From: CALGDE01 sp964655355
GTDB taxonomy: Bacteria > Cyanobacteriota > Cyanobacteriia > CACIAM-69d
NCBI GenBank assembly: GCA_964655355.1
Contig: CAZZMD010000019.1
Location: 1 to 64,000, forward strand
DNA: 64,000 nucleotides
Direction of reading: 5' to 3'
Shown here piece after piece: positions 8,477 through 17,787 of this stretch. The notes under the pieces were generated by a model, which ran no database searches, had not been told where the DNA came from, and saw only the letters and a program-made list of their open reading frames with translations. The position numbers and the translations under genes were made by a program. How positions within the stretch are numbered: the first letter of the stretch is position 1; each line of letters opens with the position of its first letter.

Positions 8477-11338
8477 ATGTTCCCCAAAGGTCAATCACTC
8501 CCCGCCCAATCCAGCCACGGTATTGGAGTGGAACCTACTTCCATGGCTACCAACCAGCCCATTCCGCAGCCCATTCCGCAACCCATTCCGCAACCCATTT
8601 CATCGTCATCGCCGCCACTCCCCCCCGAACAACAGGATGCCCACGGACTGGTGAAAGCGTCGCAGGTCGCCGGGGAAGAGAGCCGTGCTGGGTTTCCCAA
8701 ATCCCTCAATGATGCACTGCGCCTATACGAGCGGGCGATCGCCTCTTCCAGCTGTGGGGTGGTCATTGCAGATATGCAATCGCCGGACCGGCCGCTCATT
8801 TACTGCAACCCTGCCTTCATCGAGATGACGGGCTATTCCTATGGGGAGATTATCGGGCGAAATTGCCGTTTTCTCCAGGGTCCCAACACGAATCCGGAGG
8901 ATGTGGATCAAATACGATTAGCGATCGCCGCCGAGAAGGATTGCACGGTCACACTACGGAATTATCGGCGTGATGGCAGCCCCTTCTGGAACCGGTTAAC
9001 CATCTCCCCCGTCCACAATGAGGCAGGGCAACTGACCCATTACATTGGGGTCCAGACCGATGCCACCCTACAGCAGGAGAAGCGGGAAAACGAGCAACGC
9101 CAGCTCCAAGCAGAGCAACTCCTGCGCCATGTCACCGAACGAATTCGCAGCTCCCTGGATTTAGAACAGGTGCTGGCGATCGCGGTCACGGAGGTCAAAA
9201 ACCTGCTCGAAGCGGACCGGGTAGTCGCCTATCGCTTTGAGCCCGATTGGACCGGTGTGGTGGTAGCCGAGGCCGTAATGCCCCCCTGGAGCGCCTCCAT
9301 CGACCAGGCGATCGACGATACTTGCTTTCGGGAGAACCAAGGTGAGCCCCATCGCAGGGGCCGCACGGTCGCGATCACCGATATCAAGACTGCGGGCTTA
9401 AGCGATTGCTATCAACAGCTTTTACAGCGTTTTGAAGTACGGGCAAATTTGGTGGTGCCCATCATTGAGGGGGAGCGTCTGTGGGGATTGCTGATCGCCC
9501 ACCAGTGCGAAGGGCCTCGCCAATGGTCCCCCTTTGAAACGGGGCTGATGGAAAAGGTCGCGGACCAGCTAGCTCTGGCAGTCACCCAGGCGGAGCTATA
9601 CCAACAGGCCCAGGCGGAAATCACCCAACGTCAACAGGCAGAGCAAGCGCTCCAGCAATCCAAGGGCAGCGTGGAACGCCGCTTAAAGGGGGAACAGCTC
9701 CTACGCCAGGTGACCCAGCGGATGCGCGCAACGTTGGACCTAGAGCAGATTCTAGCCACCACGGTGCGGGAAGTGGAGCGGCTGCTGCACACCAACCGGG
9801 TGATCGTCTATCGCTTCCAGCCTGATTGGAGCGGATTGGTGGTGGCGGAAGCCATCCGCGGCCCTTGGACGCCGTCCCTAAATCAGATCATCGAAGATAC
9901 GTGTTTTCGGGACAACCACGGCAAACTTTATCGGGATGGACGTGTGGCGGCGATCGCCGACGTGCGCGAAGCGGGGCTAAGTCCCTGTCACCTCCAATTG
10001 CTAGAGCGGTTCCAAGTCCGGGGCAATCTGGTGGTGCCCATTGTCTATGGGGACGGCAAGGGCGGCGAGGACACAATCCAGCCCACCGGCGAGGGCAATC
10101 GTCTATGGGGGTTGCTCATTGCCCACCACTGCGAAGGACCCCGAAACTGGACAAATTTCGAGGTGAATTTTATGGGCCAGGTCGCCGACCAGTTGGCCCT
10201 AGCCGTTATCCAGGCGGAGCTGTATCAACAGGCCCAGGCAGAAATTGCCCAACGCCAACGAGCGGAACGGGCGTTGCAGGCGTCCAAAGCGCAAGTCGAG
10301 CAGAAAGTCGAAGAATTACGGGAGGCCCTAGACCAGTTGAAGTGGCACCAAGCTCAGCTCCTCCAATCGGAAAAACTATCCAGTTTGGGGCAATTGGTGG
10401 GGGGCGTCGCCCATGAAATCAATAATCCAGTGTCGTTTATCTATGGCAATGTCCCCTATGCCCGCGGGTACGTTAACGATCTGCTGGCGATCGTGCATCA
10501 GACGGAAGCGGTCCTGCAAACCGATGGGGCGGGGGATAAGGCAGGAGAAGAAGCAGGGAAAGAGGGGCAAGGTATCGCCGATCCACAGCAGCTCAACGCC
10601 CTAAAAACAGCGATCGCCGATCTGGATCTGCCGTTCCTAGAAAAGGATGTTCAGCAACTTTTCGAATCCATGGCAACCGGAGCCGAACGCATCCGAGATA
10701 TTGTCCTCTCCCTGCGCACCTTCTCCAGACTGGATGAAGCCAGCTTTAAACCCACCGACTTAAGGGATAACCTGGACAGCATTTTGGTCCTGCTCCAATC
10801 CCGTTTAGGGGGACAGAAGGGGATGCCGAAAGTCGCCATTGACAAGCACTACGATGACATTCCATTGGTGCATTGCCATGTCAGCGAGATCAACCAGGCA
10901 TTGATGAATGTTCTGAATAACGCCCTAGATGCCCTCGAAGAAAAGTGGGCTCAAGCCTCCCCGCTCTTAGACGAGACCTTACCCCCAACCCTACGCCTTC
11001 GGGTTCAACACCGCCCTTCAACGGCAGAAACCGACGAACAGGTCGTAATCACCCTCACCGACAACGGCATCAGCATGACGGAGAAAGTGCGATCGCGCCT
11101 TTTCGATCCGTTCTTCACCACCAAGCCCGTTGGGCAGGGCACCGGTCTGGGACTATCCATGGTCTATCAAAGCGTCGTGCAACGGCACCAGGGTCAGATC
11201 ACCTGCCATCTCCAGCACGATCCCAAGGAAACCAGCTTTGTCATCAAGCTTCCCGTGCGATCGCCCGCCTCCCCCTACCCATCATCCCCACTCCCCAATA
11301 TCCTGAGCGCCCCCCATCCCGTCAGCGGACCCGGTTGA
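8477..11338 (+). CDS. LOV-GAF-GAF (cyanobacteriochrome-like) sensor histidine kinase
   Basis: 953 residues from ATG 8477. Domains: a low-complexity N-terminus with PIPQ repeats; a PAS/LOV domain (about 75-185) with the flavin-adduct motif GRNCRFLQG, Cys130, and YRRDGSPFWN; a GAF domain (about 215-370) with DTCF (C283) and C311-Tyr; a second GAF (about 410-585) with DTCF (C476) and Cys504-His505; a short coiled coil; and a histidine kinase with H-box VGGVAHEINNP (H646), N-box EINQALMNVLNNALDAL, and DPFFTTKP...GTGLGLS. Cys-His plus DXCF is the signature of two-cysteine bilin-binding cyanobacteriochromes, so the second GAF is the better chromophore candidate. There is no receiver domain and no response regulator next door. 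It is cytoplasmic (no membrane segment). An upstream in-frame TTG at 8423 is less likely than ATG 8477. Confidence 0.88.
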   Translation: MFPKGQSLPAQSSHGIGVEPTSMATNQPIPQPIPQPIPQPISSSSPPLPPEQQDAHGLVKASQVAGEESRAGFPKSLNDALRLYERAIASSSCGVVIADMQSPDRPLIYCNPAFIEMTGYSYGEIIGRNCRFLQGPNTNPEDVDQIRLAIAAEKDCTVTLRNYRRDGSPFWNRLTISPVHNEAGQLTHYIGVQTDATLQQEKRENEQRQLQAEQLLRHVTERIRSSLDLEQVLAIAVTEVKNLLEADRVVAYRFEPDWTGVVVAEAVMPPWSASIDQAIDDTCFRENQGEPHRRGRTVAITDIKTAGLSDCYQQLLQRFEVRANLVVPIIEGERLWGLLIAHQCEGPRQWSPFETGLMEKVADQLALAVTQAELYQQAQAEITQRQQAEQALQQSKGSVERRLKGEQLLRQVTQRMRATLDLEQILATTVREVERLLHTNRVIVYRFQPDWSGLVVAEAIRGPWTPSLNQIIEDTCFRDNHGKLYRDGRVAAIADVREAGLSPCHLQLLERFQVRGNLVVPIVYGDGKGGEDTIQPTGEGNRLWGLLIAHHCEGPRNWTNFEVNFMGQVADQLALAVIQAELYQQAQAEIAQRQRAERALQASKAQVEQKVEELREALDQLKWHQAQLLQSEKLSSLGQLVGGVAHEINNPVSFIYGNVPYARGYVNDLLAIVHQTEAVLQTDGAGDKAGEEAGKEGQGIADPQQLNALKTAIADLDLPFLEKDVQQLFESMATGAERIRDIVLSLRTFSRLDEASFKPTDLRDNLDSILVLLQSRLGGQKGMPKVAIDKHYDDIPLVHCHVSEINQALMNVLNNALDALEEKWAQASPLLDETLPPTLRLRVQHRPSTAETDEQVVITLTDNGISMTEKVRSRLFDPFFTTKPVGQGTGLGLSMVYQSVVQRHQGQITCHLQHDPKETSFVIKLPVRSPASPYPSSPLPNILSAPHPVSGPG
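8558..8599 (+). repeat. 12-bp tandem repeat in the kinase N-terminus
   Basis: CCCATTCCGCAR is repeated three times followed by a half copy, encoding PIPQ units in the disordered leader. Copy number could vary without changing the frame. Confidence 0.85.
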
Positions 11339-11380
11339 TTTAGATCTTCGCTCAACCGAAAAACAACAAAAAAACAATCC

Positions 11381-11423
11381 AAAAAAATTCCTCAGCCAAG
11401 CAACGCTCAACTGAGGAATTTTT
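11381..11423. terminator. Bidirectional terminator between the histidine kinase and rpsN
   Basis: The arms AAAAATTCCTCAG (11383-11395) and CTGAGGAATTTTT (11411-11423) are a perfect 13-bp match with a 15-base loop. A and T tracts on either side serve both convergent genes. Confidence 0.88.
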
Positions 11424-11499
11424 CAATCTATAGGGAAGTCTGAAGACAAAGGGGCAGGATTCACAAATGAATCTCCTCCTTTTGTCCTCGTTTCAGCCT

Positions 11500-11802
11500 C
11501 TACCAGCTAGACTTCACAACGCCGGGCAACAGACCCTTGTGGGCCATATCGCGCAGGGCGTTCCGGCACAGCCCAAAATCCCGGTAATAACCCCGGGGGC
11601 GGCCGGTCAACCAGCAACGGTTACGATGGCGGGTCCGAGAGCTGTTGCGAGGCAACTGCTGGATTTTACGGTGGATGCTGAGTTTCTCAATCGGATCCGC
11701 CGTATTTTCAAACTCTTCTTTCAATGCCGCACGCTTGGCAGCATATTTAGCAATCAGGCGATCGCGCTTTTTCTCGCGCTCAACCATGGACTTTTTAGCC
11801 AT
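11500..11802 (-). CDS. rpsN: 30S ribosomal protein S14
   Basis: 100 residues beginning MAKKSMVEREKKRDRLIAKY and ending with the conserved LTGRPRGYYRDFGLCRNALR block and GLLPGVVKSSW. It is the long, zinc-independent S14 type because the CxxC pairs of the short form are absent. It binds the 3' domain of 16S rRNA in the small-subunit head. It stands alone, away from the main ribosomal-protein cluster, as expected for cyanobacteria. Convergent with the histidine kinase across a shared terminator; the downstream end of ftsH lies 138 bases upstream. Confidence 0.96.
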   Translation of the reverse strand: MAKKSMVEREKKRDRLIAKYAAKRAALKEEFENTADPIEKLSIHRKIQQLPRNSSRTRHRNRCWLTGRPRGYYRDFGLCRNALRDMAHKGLLPGVVKSSW

Positions 11803-11940
11803 TGTGTCTGAGATGTCGCTTAACGGTTTTCAAGGTGTTTGTCGGAACAGACACTCTGGCGGGACAGCGTCCACTTGAGTATTGATCCCGACCCACGGAC
11901 GTTTCATTATATGAGACGGCCCTATTCTTGCCAAGGGGAA

Positions 11941-14022
11941 TTAGGGAGTTGCACCCGCCAGGGACGATCCCTTAGGCATAGGAGGCATCGACTCCGGCTT
12001 CGTTGGCCGCTTCTGACCGTTCTCTTTTGCCGGTCGATTCTCCGGATAATCCTTCTCAGGAATAGCCGTATAGTCCTGAACGATCTTGCGGAACTCCTCC
12101 CCCTCAATAATTTCCTGATCAATCAGGGTCTCCACCAGGTGATCGATCAAAGGACGATTCTCACGGATCAACTGACGCGCCTGATCATAAGCCGTTTCAG
12201 CAATATGCTTCACCTGCTCATCAATCTTGGTGGCAACCTCATCGGAATAATCCGGCTTAGGCGGCAACCCCCGCCCCAGGAAGACCTGATCATCCTGCTG
12301 CTTCTCCAGCGCCGACACCAACCCCAGGTCAGACATACCGTACCGCACCAGCATCTTGGCCCAGCGGCTCACACTCTGTAAATCACTGCTGGCGCCAATC
12401 GTCACCTCGTCATCGCCGAAGATTTCATGCTCCGCGGCCCGCCCCCCGAGGGCAACCACAATCATATCCAGGATCCAAGGACGGGGAATCCAAGTCTCAG
12501 AATAGAGACTGTCCGCCATCTCCTCATTCAAAATGGGCTGCGCGAAACCACCGACACCGCCGGAGCGAGGCACAATCGTCACCTTATTCAGGGGGTCCAC
12601 ATTGGGCAGCAGGGTCATCAACAGGGCATGGCCCACCTCGTGATAAGCAATAAGGCGCTTTTTCTTGCTATCCAGCAAGGGCTTCAACTGCAGACCAATG
12701 GTGACCCGGTCGATCGCATCATCAATTTCCCGGTCCGTGATGGCAGGCTTCCGGCGGCGAGCGGTCAGAATCGCCGCTTCATTGAGCAGATTCGCCAGCT
12801 CAGCCCCCGCAAACCCCGGCGTCCGTTGCGCCACCGTTTCCAGGGACACCTCATCCGAAAGCTTCTTCGTCCGGGCATGAACTTTCAAAATATCCAGCCG
12901 ACCGCGATAGTTCGGCAGGTCAACCGTAATTTGACGGTCAAAACGGCCCGGGCGCAGCAGGGCAGAATCCAACACATCAGGGCGGTTAGTGGCAGCGATA
13001 ATAATCACCCCGTTATTGCCCTCAAACCCATCCATCTCCGTCAACATCTGGTTCAGGGTCTGCTCACGCTCATCATTCCCCCCGCCAATGCCGGCACCCC
13101 GCTGCCGTCCAACGGCATCAATCTCGTCGATAAAGACAATACAGGGGGCATTTTCCTTGGCTTTCTTAAACAAATCGCGAACCCGCGACGCCCCGACCCC
13201 CACAAACATTTCCACAAACTCAGAGCCAGAAATACTCAGGAACGGCACCCCCGCCTCCCCAGCGATCGCCTTAGCCAGCAGGGTTTTACCCGTCCCCGGC
13301 GGTCCGATCAACAAAACCCCCCGAGGAATCTTCGCCCCGATCGCCGTAAACCGATCCGGCGTTTTCAAAAAGGTCACCACCTCCTGAAGCTCTTCCTTCG
13401 CCTCTTCCACGCCGGCCACATCATCAAACATGACCTTCGTCTTAGCATCCATCTGAAACTTAGCGCGGGATTTTCCGAAGCTGAGGGCCTGCCCCGACGC
13501 ATTCGCCGTCCGCCGCACAATAATAATCAGCAGGGCAATAATCAGGAAAAGAATCAAAAAATTCGTCAAAAAGCCCAAAGTCGCCGAATGGTCCGGAGTC
13601 TCCTCCACATTGATCGCAACCCCCTTCCGCCGAGCCCGCTCCACCAATTCCGGATTGTAATTAAACAGCACCACATCCTCAATTTGGATGGAGCCATCGG
13701 GTTGAATGAGGTGGACTTTAGCCTGCTGACTGCGACGACTCAGCTCAATTTCCTTAACCTTGCCCCGGTCAATGTAATCCAGCAGCGCCCCATAGGTCAT
13801 CGCCTCACCCTGGGCCGCCTCCCCAGCAACGGGCGAACCGGCAGGACTTTGGGCGATCGCAGCCCCTCCCCCCAAAACCACAGACTGGGCCAGAACCGCC
13901 CCAGCCAATACCCCCACCCATCGCCATTGAAACGGTGCTTTAAACGTAGGCTGATTCAGCAAGGGGCGAGTCTCCTTGGAGTGGGAAAAAAAGAATCGAA
14001 ATGCTCCGAGCATAGGTTTCAT
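11941..14022 (-). CDS. ftsH: ATP-dependent zinc metalloprotease FtsH
   Basis: Membrane-bound AAA+ protease for quality control of membrane proteins. 693 residues from ATG 14022; an in-frame TTG 18 bases upstream is less likely. Order: a first hydrophobic segment (VGVLAGAVLAQSVVL), a lumenal or periplasmic domain, a second membrane helix (LTNFLILFLIIALLIIIV), a Walker A (GPPGTGKT), a Walker B (IVFIDEIDAVG), the SRH region (ATNRPDVLDSALLRPGRFDR), zinc site HEVGH and a distal acidic region, then a Pro/Lys-rich tail. Length and the PRSGGVGGF stretch resemble the housekeeping FtsH1/FtsH3-like group more than the PSII-repair FtsH2, but that is an inference from memory. No operon partner; the S1-domain gene is about 110 bases upstream on the same strand. 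Confidence 0.95.
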   Translation of the reverse strand: MKPMLGAFRFFFSHSKETRPLLNQPTFKAPFQWRWVGVLAGAVLAQSVVLGGGAAIAQSPAGSPVAGEAAQGEAMTYGALLDYIDRGKVKEIELSRRSQQAKVHLIQPDGSIQIEDVVLFNYNPELVERARRKGVAINVEETPDHSATLGFLTNFLILFLIIALLIIIVRRTANASGQALSFGKSRAKFQMDAKTKVMFDDVAGVEEAKEELQEVVTFLKTPDRFTAIGAKIPRGVLLIGPPGTGKTLLAKAIAGEAGVPFLSISGSEFVEMFVGVGASRVRDLFKKAKENAPCIVFIDEIDAVGRQRGAGIGGGNDEREQTLNQMLTEMDGFEGNNGVIIIAATNRPDVLDSALLRPGRFDRQITVDLPNYRGRLDILKVHARTKKLSDEVSLETVAQRTPGFAGAELANLLNEAAILTARRRKPAITDREIDDAIDRVTIGLQLKPLLDSKKKRLIAYHEVGHALLMTLLPNVDPLNKVTIVPRSGGVGGFAQPILNEEMADSLYSETWIPRPWILDMIVVALGGRAAEHEIFGDDEVTIGASSDLQSVSRWAKMLVRYGMSDLGLVSALEKQQDDQVFLGRGLPPKPDYSDEVATKIDEQVKHIAETAYDQARQLIRENRPLIDHLVETLIDQEIIEGEEFRKIVQDYTAIPEKDYPENRPAKENGQKRPTKPESMPPMPKGSSLAGATP

Positions 14023-14132
14023 TGCGATCGCGGGTAACAAATCTATCGCCGCCGATGCCCCCTGAACCGGGAAAGCACCATCGGGATCTCTGAAGGTTCC
14101 TCCCAGTGTAGCGCTCCAGCCCAGGTCACGAC

Positions 14133-15356
14133 CTAGGACGGATTCCCGTCATCCTCCGTCCCGCGCTGAGGTTTCGGATTCAACGCCACAATCTTCGGCT
14201 GAGATGCCGTTAGATCAATCACCTTCTTCGCGGGAGCATCCGGCGTCTCAGCCGGCTGTTCCGTCGTTTCCTCAGACTTACCGTTCTCAGCACTAACCTT
14301 CCCATCGATCACAGAGTCAGGAGCAGCCTCCGCAGGCGACTCATCCGCGATCGCCCCCTCAGCACTCCCCGTATCCTCCGTCACCGACGGCGCTGAAGCC
14401 TTTGCTCCTTTTGTCTCTACTTCTTCTGTTCCTATGTCTTTTGTCCCATCCGCATCCTCCGCCTTATTGGGATAAAGCTGGGCATATCGCGCTGCCGCCT
14501 CCGCCATCACCTTATCTTTCTCCTCCAACATCTCCCCCTTGTAATTCTCAAAAGGGAACGTCATCAGCGCCACCCGCCCTTTCCACTCATCCACATCGGA
14601 CACGATCGCCCGCACCGTCTCCCCCACCGAAAACACCTGCTCCACCGACGGCACATGGGCCTGGCTAATCTGCTTCACATGGAGCAACGCATCCAGTCCA
14701 TTGATAGTCACAAACGCCCCAAACGGCCGCAGACTACTCACCGTCCCCGACACAAACTGCCCCGCCGCAATCTTCGCCATCAGCGTCGCTTGCTCCGCCT
14801 GCCGCTGAGATAAAACCAACTTCTTCCGCGATCGGCTCACCTCAATGGGGGTGACATTAATTCGCTGCCCCACCAACGCCTCTAAATTATCCCGCTGCAA
14901 CAAATGCGATCGCGGCACAAACCCGCGCAAACCCTGGGCATTCACCGTCACCCCGCCCCGATTCGTCCCCGTAATCTTAACGGCGATCGCCCCCTTAGAC
15001 TCCACCAACGCCCCCAAATCATCCCAAGCGCGCCGCTGCTCCAACTGTCGCAAAGACAACCCCACCTGGCCCTCCGCATTCGGGCCCCGCACCACCAAAA
15101 ACTCCTGCTCCTGCCCCAGCGGCAACCACTCCTCCGGATTACCCACCGCCGTACTAGGAGCCTCATCCTTCGGCAAAAACGCCGCCGACTTCCCCCCAAT
15201 ATCGACATACACCCCCTCATTGGAAAACTCCGCCGGCTTCCCCTTAACCACCTGGCCAACCTCGACAGAAAAATCATGCTGCTCCAAAGCACTCATGAAA
15301 TCATCCATCGAAAACCCTTGGGAATTCGATTGCGAAGCGGAAACGTTTTCACTCAT
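14133..15356 (-). CDS. S1-domain RNA-binding protein, ribosomal protein S1 homologue
   Basis: 407 residues from ATG 15356 (MSENVSASQSNSQGFSMDD); the longer frame to 15506 adds an unlikely leader. Three S1-like units are visible: about 30-110 (FSNEGVYVDIGGKSAAFLP), about 115-190 (TNRGGVTVNAQGLRGFVPRS) and about 205-280 (LRPFGAFVTINGLDALLHV). The last third is an acidic Ala/Glu/Thr-rich tail. Cyanobacteria carry two S1 homologues (Rps1A/Rps1B) and this is one of them or a close paralogue; motif reading alone does not say which. It is expected to bind mRNA at the small subunit. Same strand as ftsH, about 110 bases apart. Confidence 0.85.
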   Translation of the reverse strand: MSENVSASQSNSQGFSMDDFMSALEQHDFSVEVGQVVKGKPAEFSNEGVYVDIGGKSAAFLPKDEAPSTAVGNPEEWLPLGQEQEFLVVRGPNAEGQVGLSLRQLEQRRAWDDLGALVESKGAIAVKITGTNRGGVTVNAQGLRGFVPRSHLLQRDNLEALVGQRINVTPIEVSRSRKKLVLSQRQAEQATLMAKIAAGQFVSGTVSSLRPFGAFVTINGLDALLHVKQISQAHVPSVEQVFSVGETVRAIVSDVDEWKGRVALMTFPFENYKGEMLEEKDKVMAEAAARYAQLYPNKAEDADGTKDIGTEEVETKGAKASAPSVTEDTGSAEGAIADESPAEAAPDSVIDGKVSAENGKSEETTEQPAETPDAPAKKVIDLTASQPKIVALNPKPQRGTEDDGNPS

Positions 15357-15461
15357 ACCAATAGCCTTAGGGACTGATGAAATGCAGGGGCCTTCAATCT
15401 TAGTACAGCCAGAGCGCCCCTGGGGATAGCCCAGTCCAGCCCTTACCCCCGAACGCAGAAA

Positions 15462-15494
15462 GGGGGAAGCAAGGTACAAACCCTTACTTCCCCC
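15462..15494 (-). terminator. Hairpin downstream of the RTX-like gene
   Basis: GGGGGAAG then AAGG (15462-15474) pairs with CCTT then CTTCCCCC (15482-15494) with a single mismatch. Read on the minus strand it is followed by only TTT, so it is a moderate terminator for the gene ending at 15562. Confidence 0.5.
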
Positions 15495-15561
15495 CATACG
15501 GTTCACAATGCGCCTACTCCCTTGCCCTCACGGGCAGAAGAGAAACACTTGCTAGCGACTC

Positions 15562-17787
15562 TTAGAAGATAACGATATCGTTACCGCTCAAGCCGGTGAC
15601 AGGAGCGCCGGCGTTCAACAACTGAACGAAAGGCACAGGCAGCACCGCGTTCGGAACGCCAGGACCCGTCGCACCACCAGCACCGTCACTGAACACAATC
15701 TCAGCAACCGTGGCGTTGAAGACGATACCGTCAGCAGGGGTCACAGCGGGAGCGACATTAGGCAGGGCAGCAGCAAGAGCCGCGCCACCACCATCAATCG
15801 CCGGCTGGCCTGCAGTAACACCAACCCCAGCGTTACCGCCAGCAACGGCGACTGCCGATGCCACGGTCCCAGTGAAGGTGAGGTTATCAATCGCATAAAC
15901 GGCTTCCGTACCAACCACACCCTGGCGGAAGTACAGATAACCCGTGCGCTGGTCGTAGAACAGACCGTTCTCATTCGCAGCACCCGCAGTACCGGTGGAA
16001 GTAACCTGCAAGTCAGGACCAGTGTTGGCATTCAACAGACCACCGAACAAGCTGGACTGCAAGCGCAGTTGGTCAACGGTCGGCGTAAAGTCAGTAATGA
16101 CGTCGACACCAGCCGCGGAGTAGCCAAACCCAGGGGAAGGAGCCAGAGCACCGGTTCCTGCAGCACCAAGGAACGTGATGTTAGTGCCAGTAGCAGTGAA
16201 CCCTACCAAGCCACCTACAAGAGCATCCGCAATAGTACCGACTTGACCCACAGCCGTCAGGGGAGAGGCAACCGCGGGCGTTTGAGCAGTATCCCCAAAC
16301 TGTGCACCAGAAGTCAGGTCACTGAAGTTAAGGGTAACAGGACCGGTAGTTGGAGCATTGTCAGCAAGACCAGCATTAGTAATAACAAAGCTGGTACCAC
16401 CGACAGCAAGGGTCCCGTTATTGTTGTTATTCGTGATAATCGTAGCCGCTTCGGAGAAGACGAAAGACGCCGTTGCGATAGCAAAGGTGCTACGAACCCG
16501 ATTGTCGCTCACAGCGCTAACAGCACCAAGGTTTGCACCCTGGTACAGGAAGACGTCAGCACCAGCACCACCAGTCAAGACGTCGCCGCTGCCCAGACCT
16601 TCAATGGTGTCAGCACCATCACCACCAGTCAGGTTGTCAGCGCCAGTACCACCGGCGATGGAAGTCGCCGAGCTACCAGAGCTGATAACAACACCAGCCG
16701 TGCTGCCCGCACCAACCAAGACGGTGGCGGGACCCACGCCGCTGATGGTGTCGTTAGGTCCAACGGTGATGGTGTCAGCACCGGTACCTGCAGTGATGTT
16801 CAAGCCACCTTGGCTAGACACCAGGTTGTTACCACCGGAGGTCAGGTCCACAACGTTGGAAGCGGAGGGAGCCAAGCTACCTGCGAAGGTGATGGTGTCA
16901 TCGCCAGCACCAGGAGAAATGGTGAAGCCACCGGTCACACCAGAACCAACGTTGACCACGTCAGCGCCGGAGCCCGCATCCACAGACACACCGTCGCCAG
17001 CGTTGACAGCAACGGTATCAGCACCGCCACCACCAAAGATGCTGACGCCACTGCCGTTAGCAGCCAGGCTGTCATCACCCAAGTCACCGGAGATAACAAC
17101 GGAACCGCTACCGCTCAGGGTATCGCCGTCCTGACCACCGTTAATGGTTGCGTTACCGAAGGCACTCAGCACATCCGCGCCGCTGCCACCGAAACCACGG
17201 CTGTTGCCCCAGACTTGGACGGTGTCATCGCCTTCAGCACCGCTCAAGGTTGCTGCAACGTTGGGGTCGTTGGCGGTGAACAGGAAGTCATTCCCTCTGT
17301 CGCCGAAAGCCAAAGCAGACCAGCTGCCGACGCCGATGGTGTCATTACCAGCACCACCGTTAATGGTGTCGTCGCTGTCACCAGCGGTAATGACATCGTT
17401 GCCAGCGTTACCGTTAACTACGCTGTCACCGAAGGAAATGATGGTGTCGTCGCCGTCACCACCGTACAGGGTGTCACCGCCGCCGCTGTTGCCGCTTGCC
17501 AGGAAGGTGGTACCACCAGCAATGCCCACGATGGAGTCATCGCCTGCGTCGCCGGACAGCAGAGAACCACCGGTACTGACCAAGGTGTCGCCGCCCTGAC
17601 CACCATTCAAGGTGTCACTGGTAGCACGACTCGCCAAGGAGTCATCACCGGTATTACCAAACAGGGAATTTCCACTGACGACTGCGCCTAACAAAGTGTC
17701 AGGACCGCCAAGACCAGCAACACTGATAGGTTCTAGACCTGTTCCAGCCTCAAAATCCGGCGTGTCGCTCAAGAAAGTTATAGTCAC
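15562..17787 (-). CDS. RTX-like calcium-binding repeat protein, probably secreted
   Basis: 741 residues, Gly/Asp/Ala/Asn-rich, almost free of Cys and Lys. Residues about 25-420 are repeated GxxGxDxL/I units (GGDGDDTIISFGD, GGAGNDTIGVGS, TGGAGADVFLY), the pattern of hemolysin-type beta-roll or beta-helix calcium-binding proteins. The second half is a non-repeat beta-rich domain (DVITDFTPTVDQLRL, YDQRTGYLYFRQG). There is no signal peptide, and the C-terminus ends NDIVIF, as in type I secretion substrates; no type I exporter lies in the window. GTG 17787 follows AGGAG by 9 bases on the minus strand, which fixes the start. No HIP1 octamer occurs in the 2.2 kb. The role (surface layer, adhesion or sheath) cannot be decided. 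Confidence 0.85.
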   Translation of the reverse strand: MTITFLSDTPDFEAGTGLEPISVAGLGGPDTLLGAVVSGNSLFGNTGDDSLASRATSDTLNGGQGGDTLVSTGGSLLSGDAGDDSIVGIAGGTTFLASGNSGGGDTLYGGDGDDTIISFGDSVVNGNAGNDVITAGDSDDTINGGAGNDTIGVGSWSALAFGDRGNDFLFTANDPNVAATLSGAEGDDTVQVWGNSRGFGGSGADVLSAFGNATINGGQDGDTLSGSGSVVISGDLGDDSLAANGSGVSIFGGGGADTVAVNAGDGVSVDAGSGADVVNVGSGVTGGFTISPGAGDDTITFAGSLAPSASNVVDLTSGGNNLVSSQGGLNITAGTGADTITVGPNDTISGVGPATVLVGAGSTAGVVISSGSSATSIAGGTGADNLTGGDGADTIEGLGSGDVLTGGAGADVFLYQGANLGAVSAVSDNRVRSTFAIATASFVFSEAATIITNNNNNGTLAVGGTSFVITNAGLADNAPTTGPVTLNFSDLTSGAQFGDTAQTPAVASPLTAVGQVGTIADALVGGLVGFTATGTNITFLGAAGTGALAPSPGFGYSAAGVDVITDFTPTVDQLRLQSSLFGGLLNANTGPDLQVTSTGTAGAANENGLFYDQRTGYLYFRQGVVGTEAVYAIDNLTFTGTVASAVAVAGGNAGVGVTAGQPAIDGGGAALAAALPNVAPAVTPADGIVFNATVAEIVFSDGAGGATGPGVPNAVLPVPFVQLLNAGAPVTGLSGNDIVIF

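Noticed and set aside
12427..14037. Plus-strand open frame of 536 codons
   Set aside because: It lies wholly opposite ftsH, is His/Arg/Gln/Pro-rich as expected of an antisense shadow, and shows no domain.
16069..17691. Plus-strand open frame of 540 codons
   Set aside because: Antisense to the RTX-like repeats; its Thr/Val/Ser repeats are only the mirror of GGxGxD codons.
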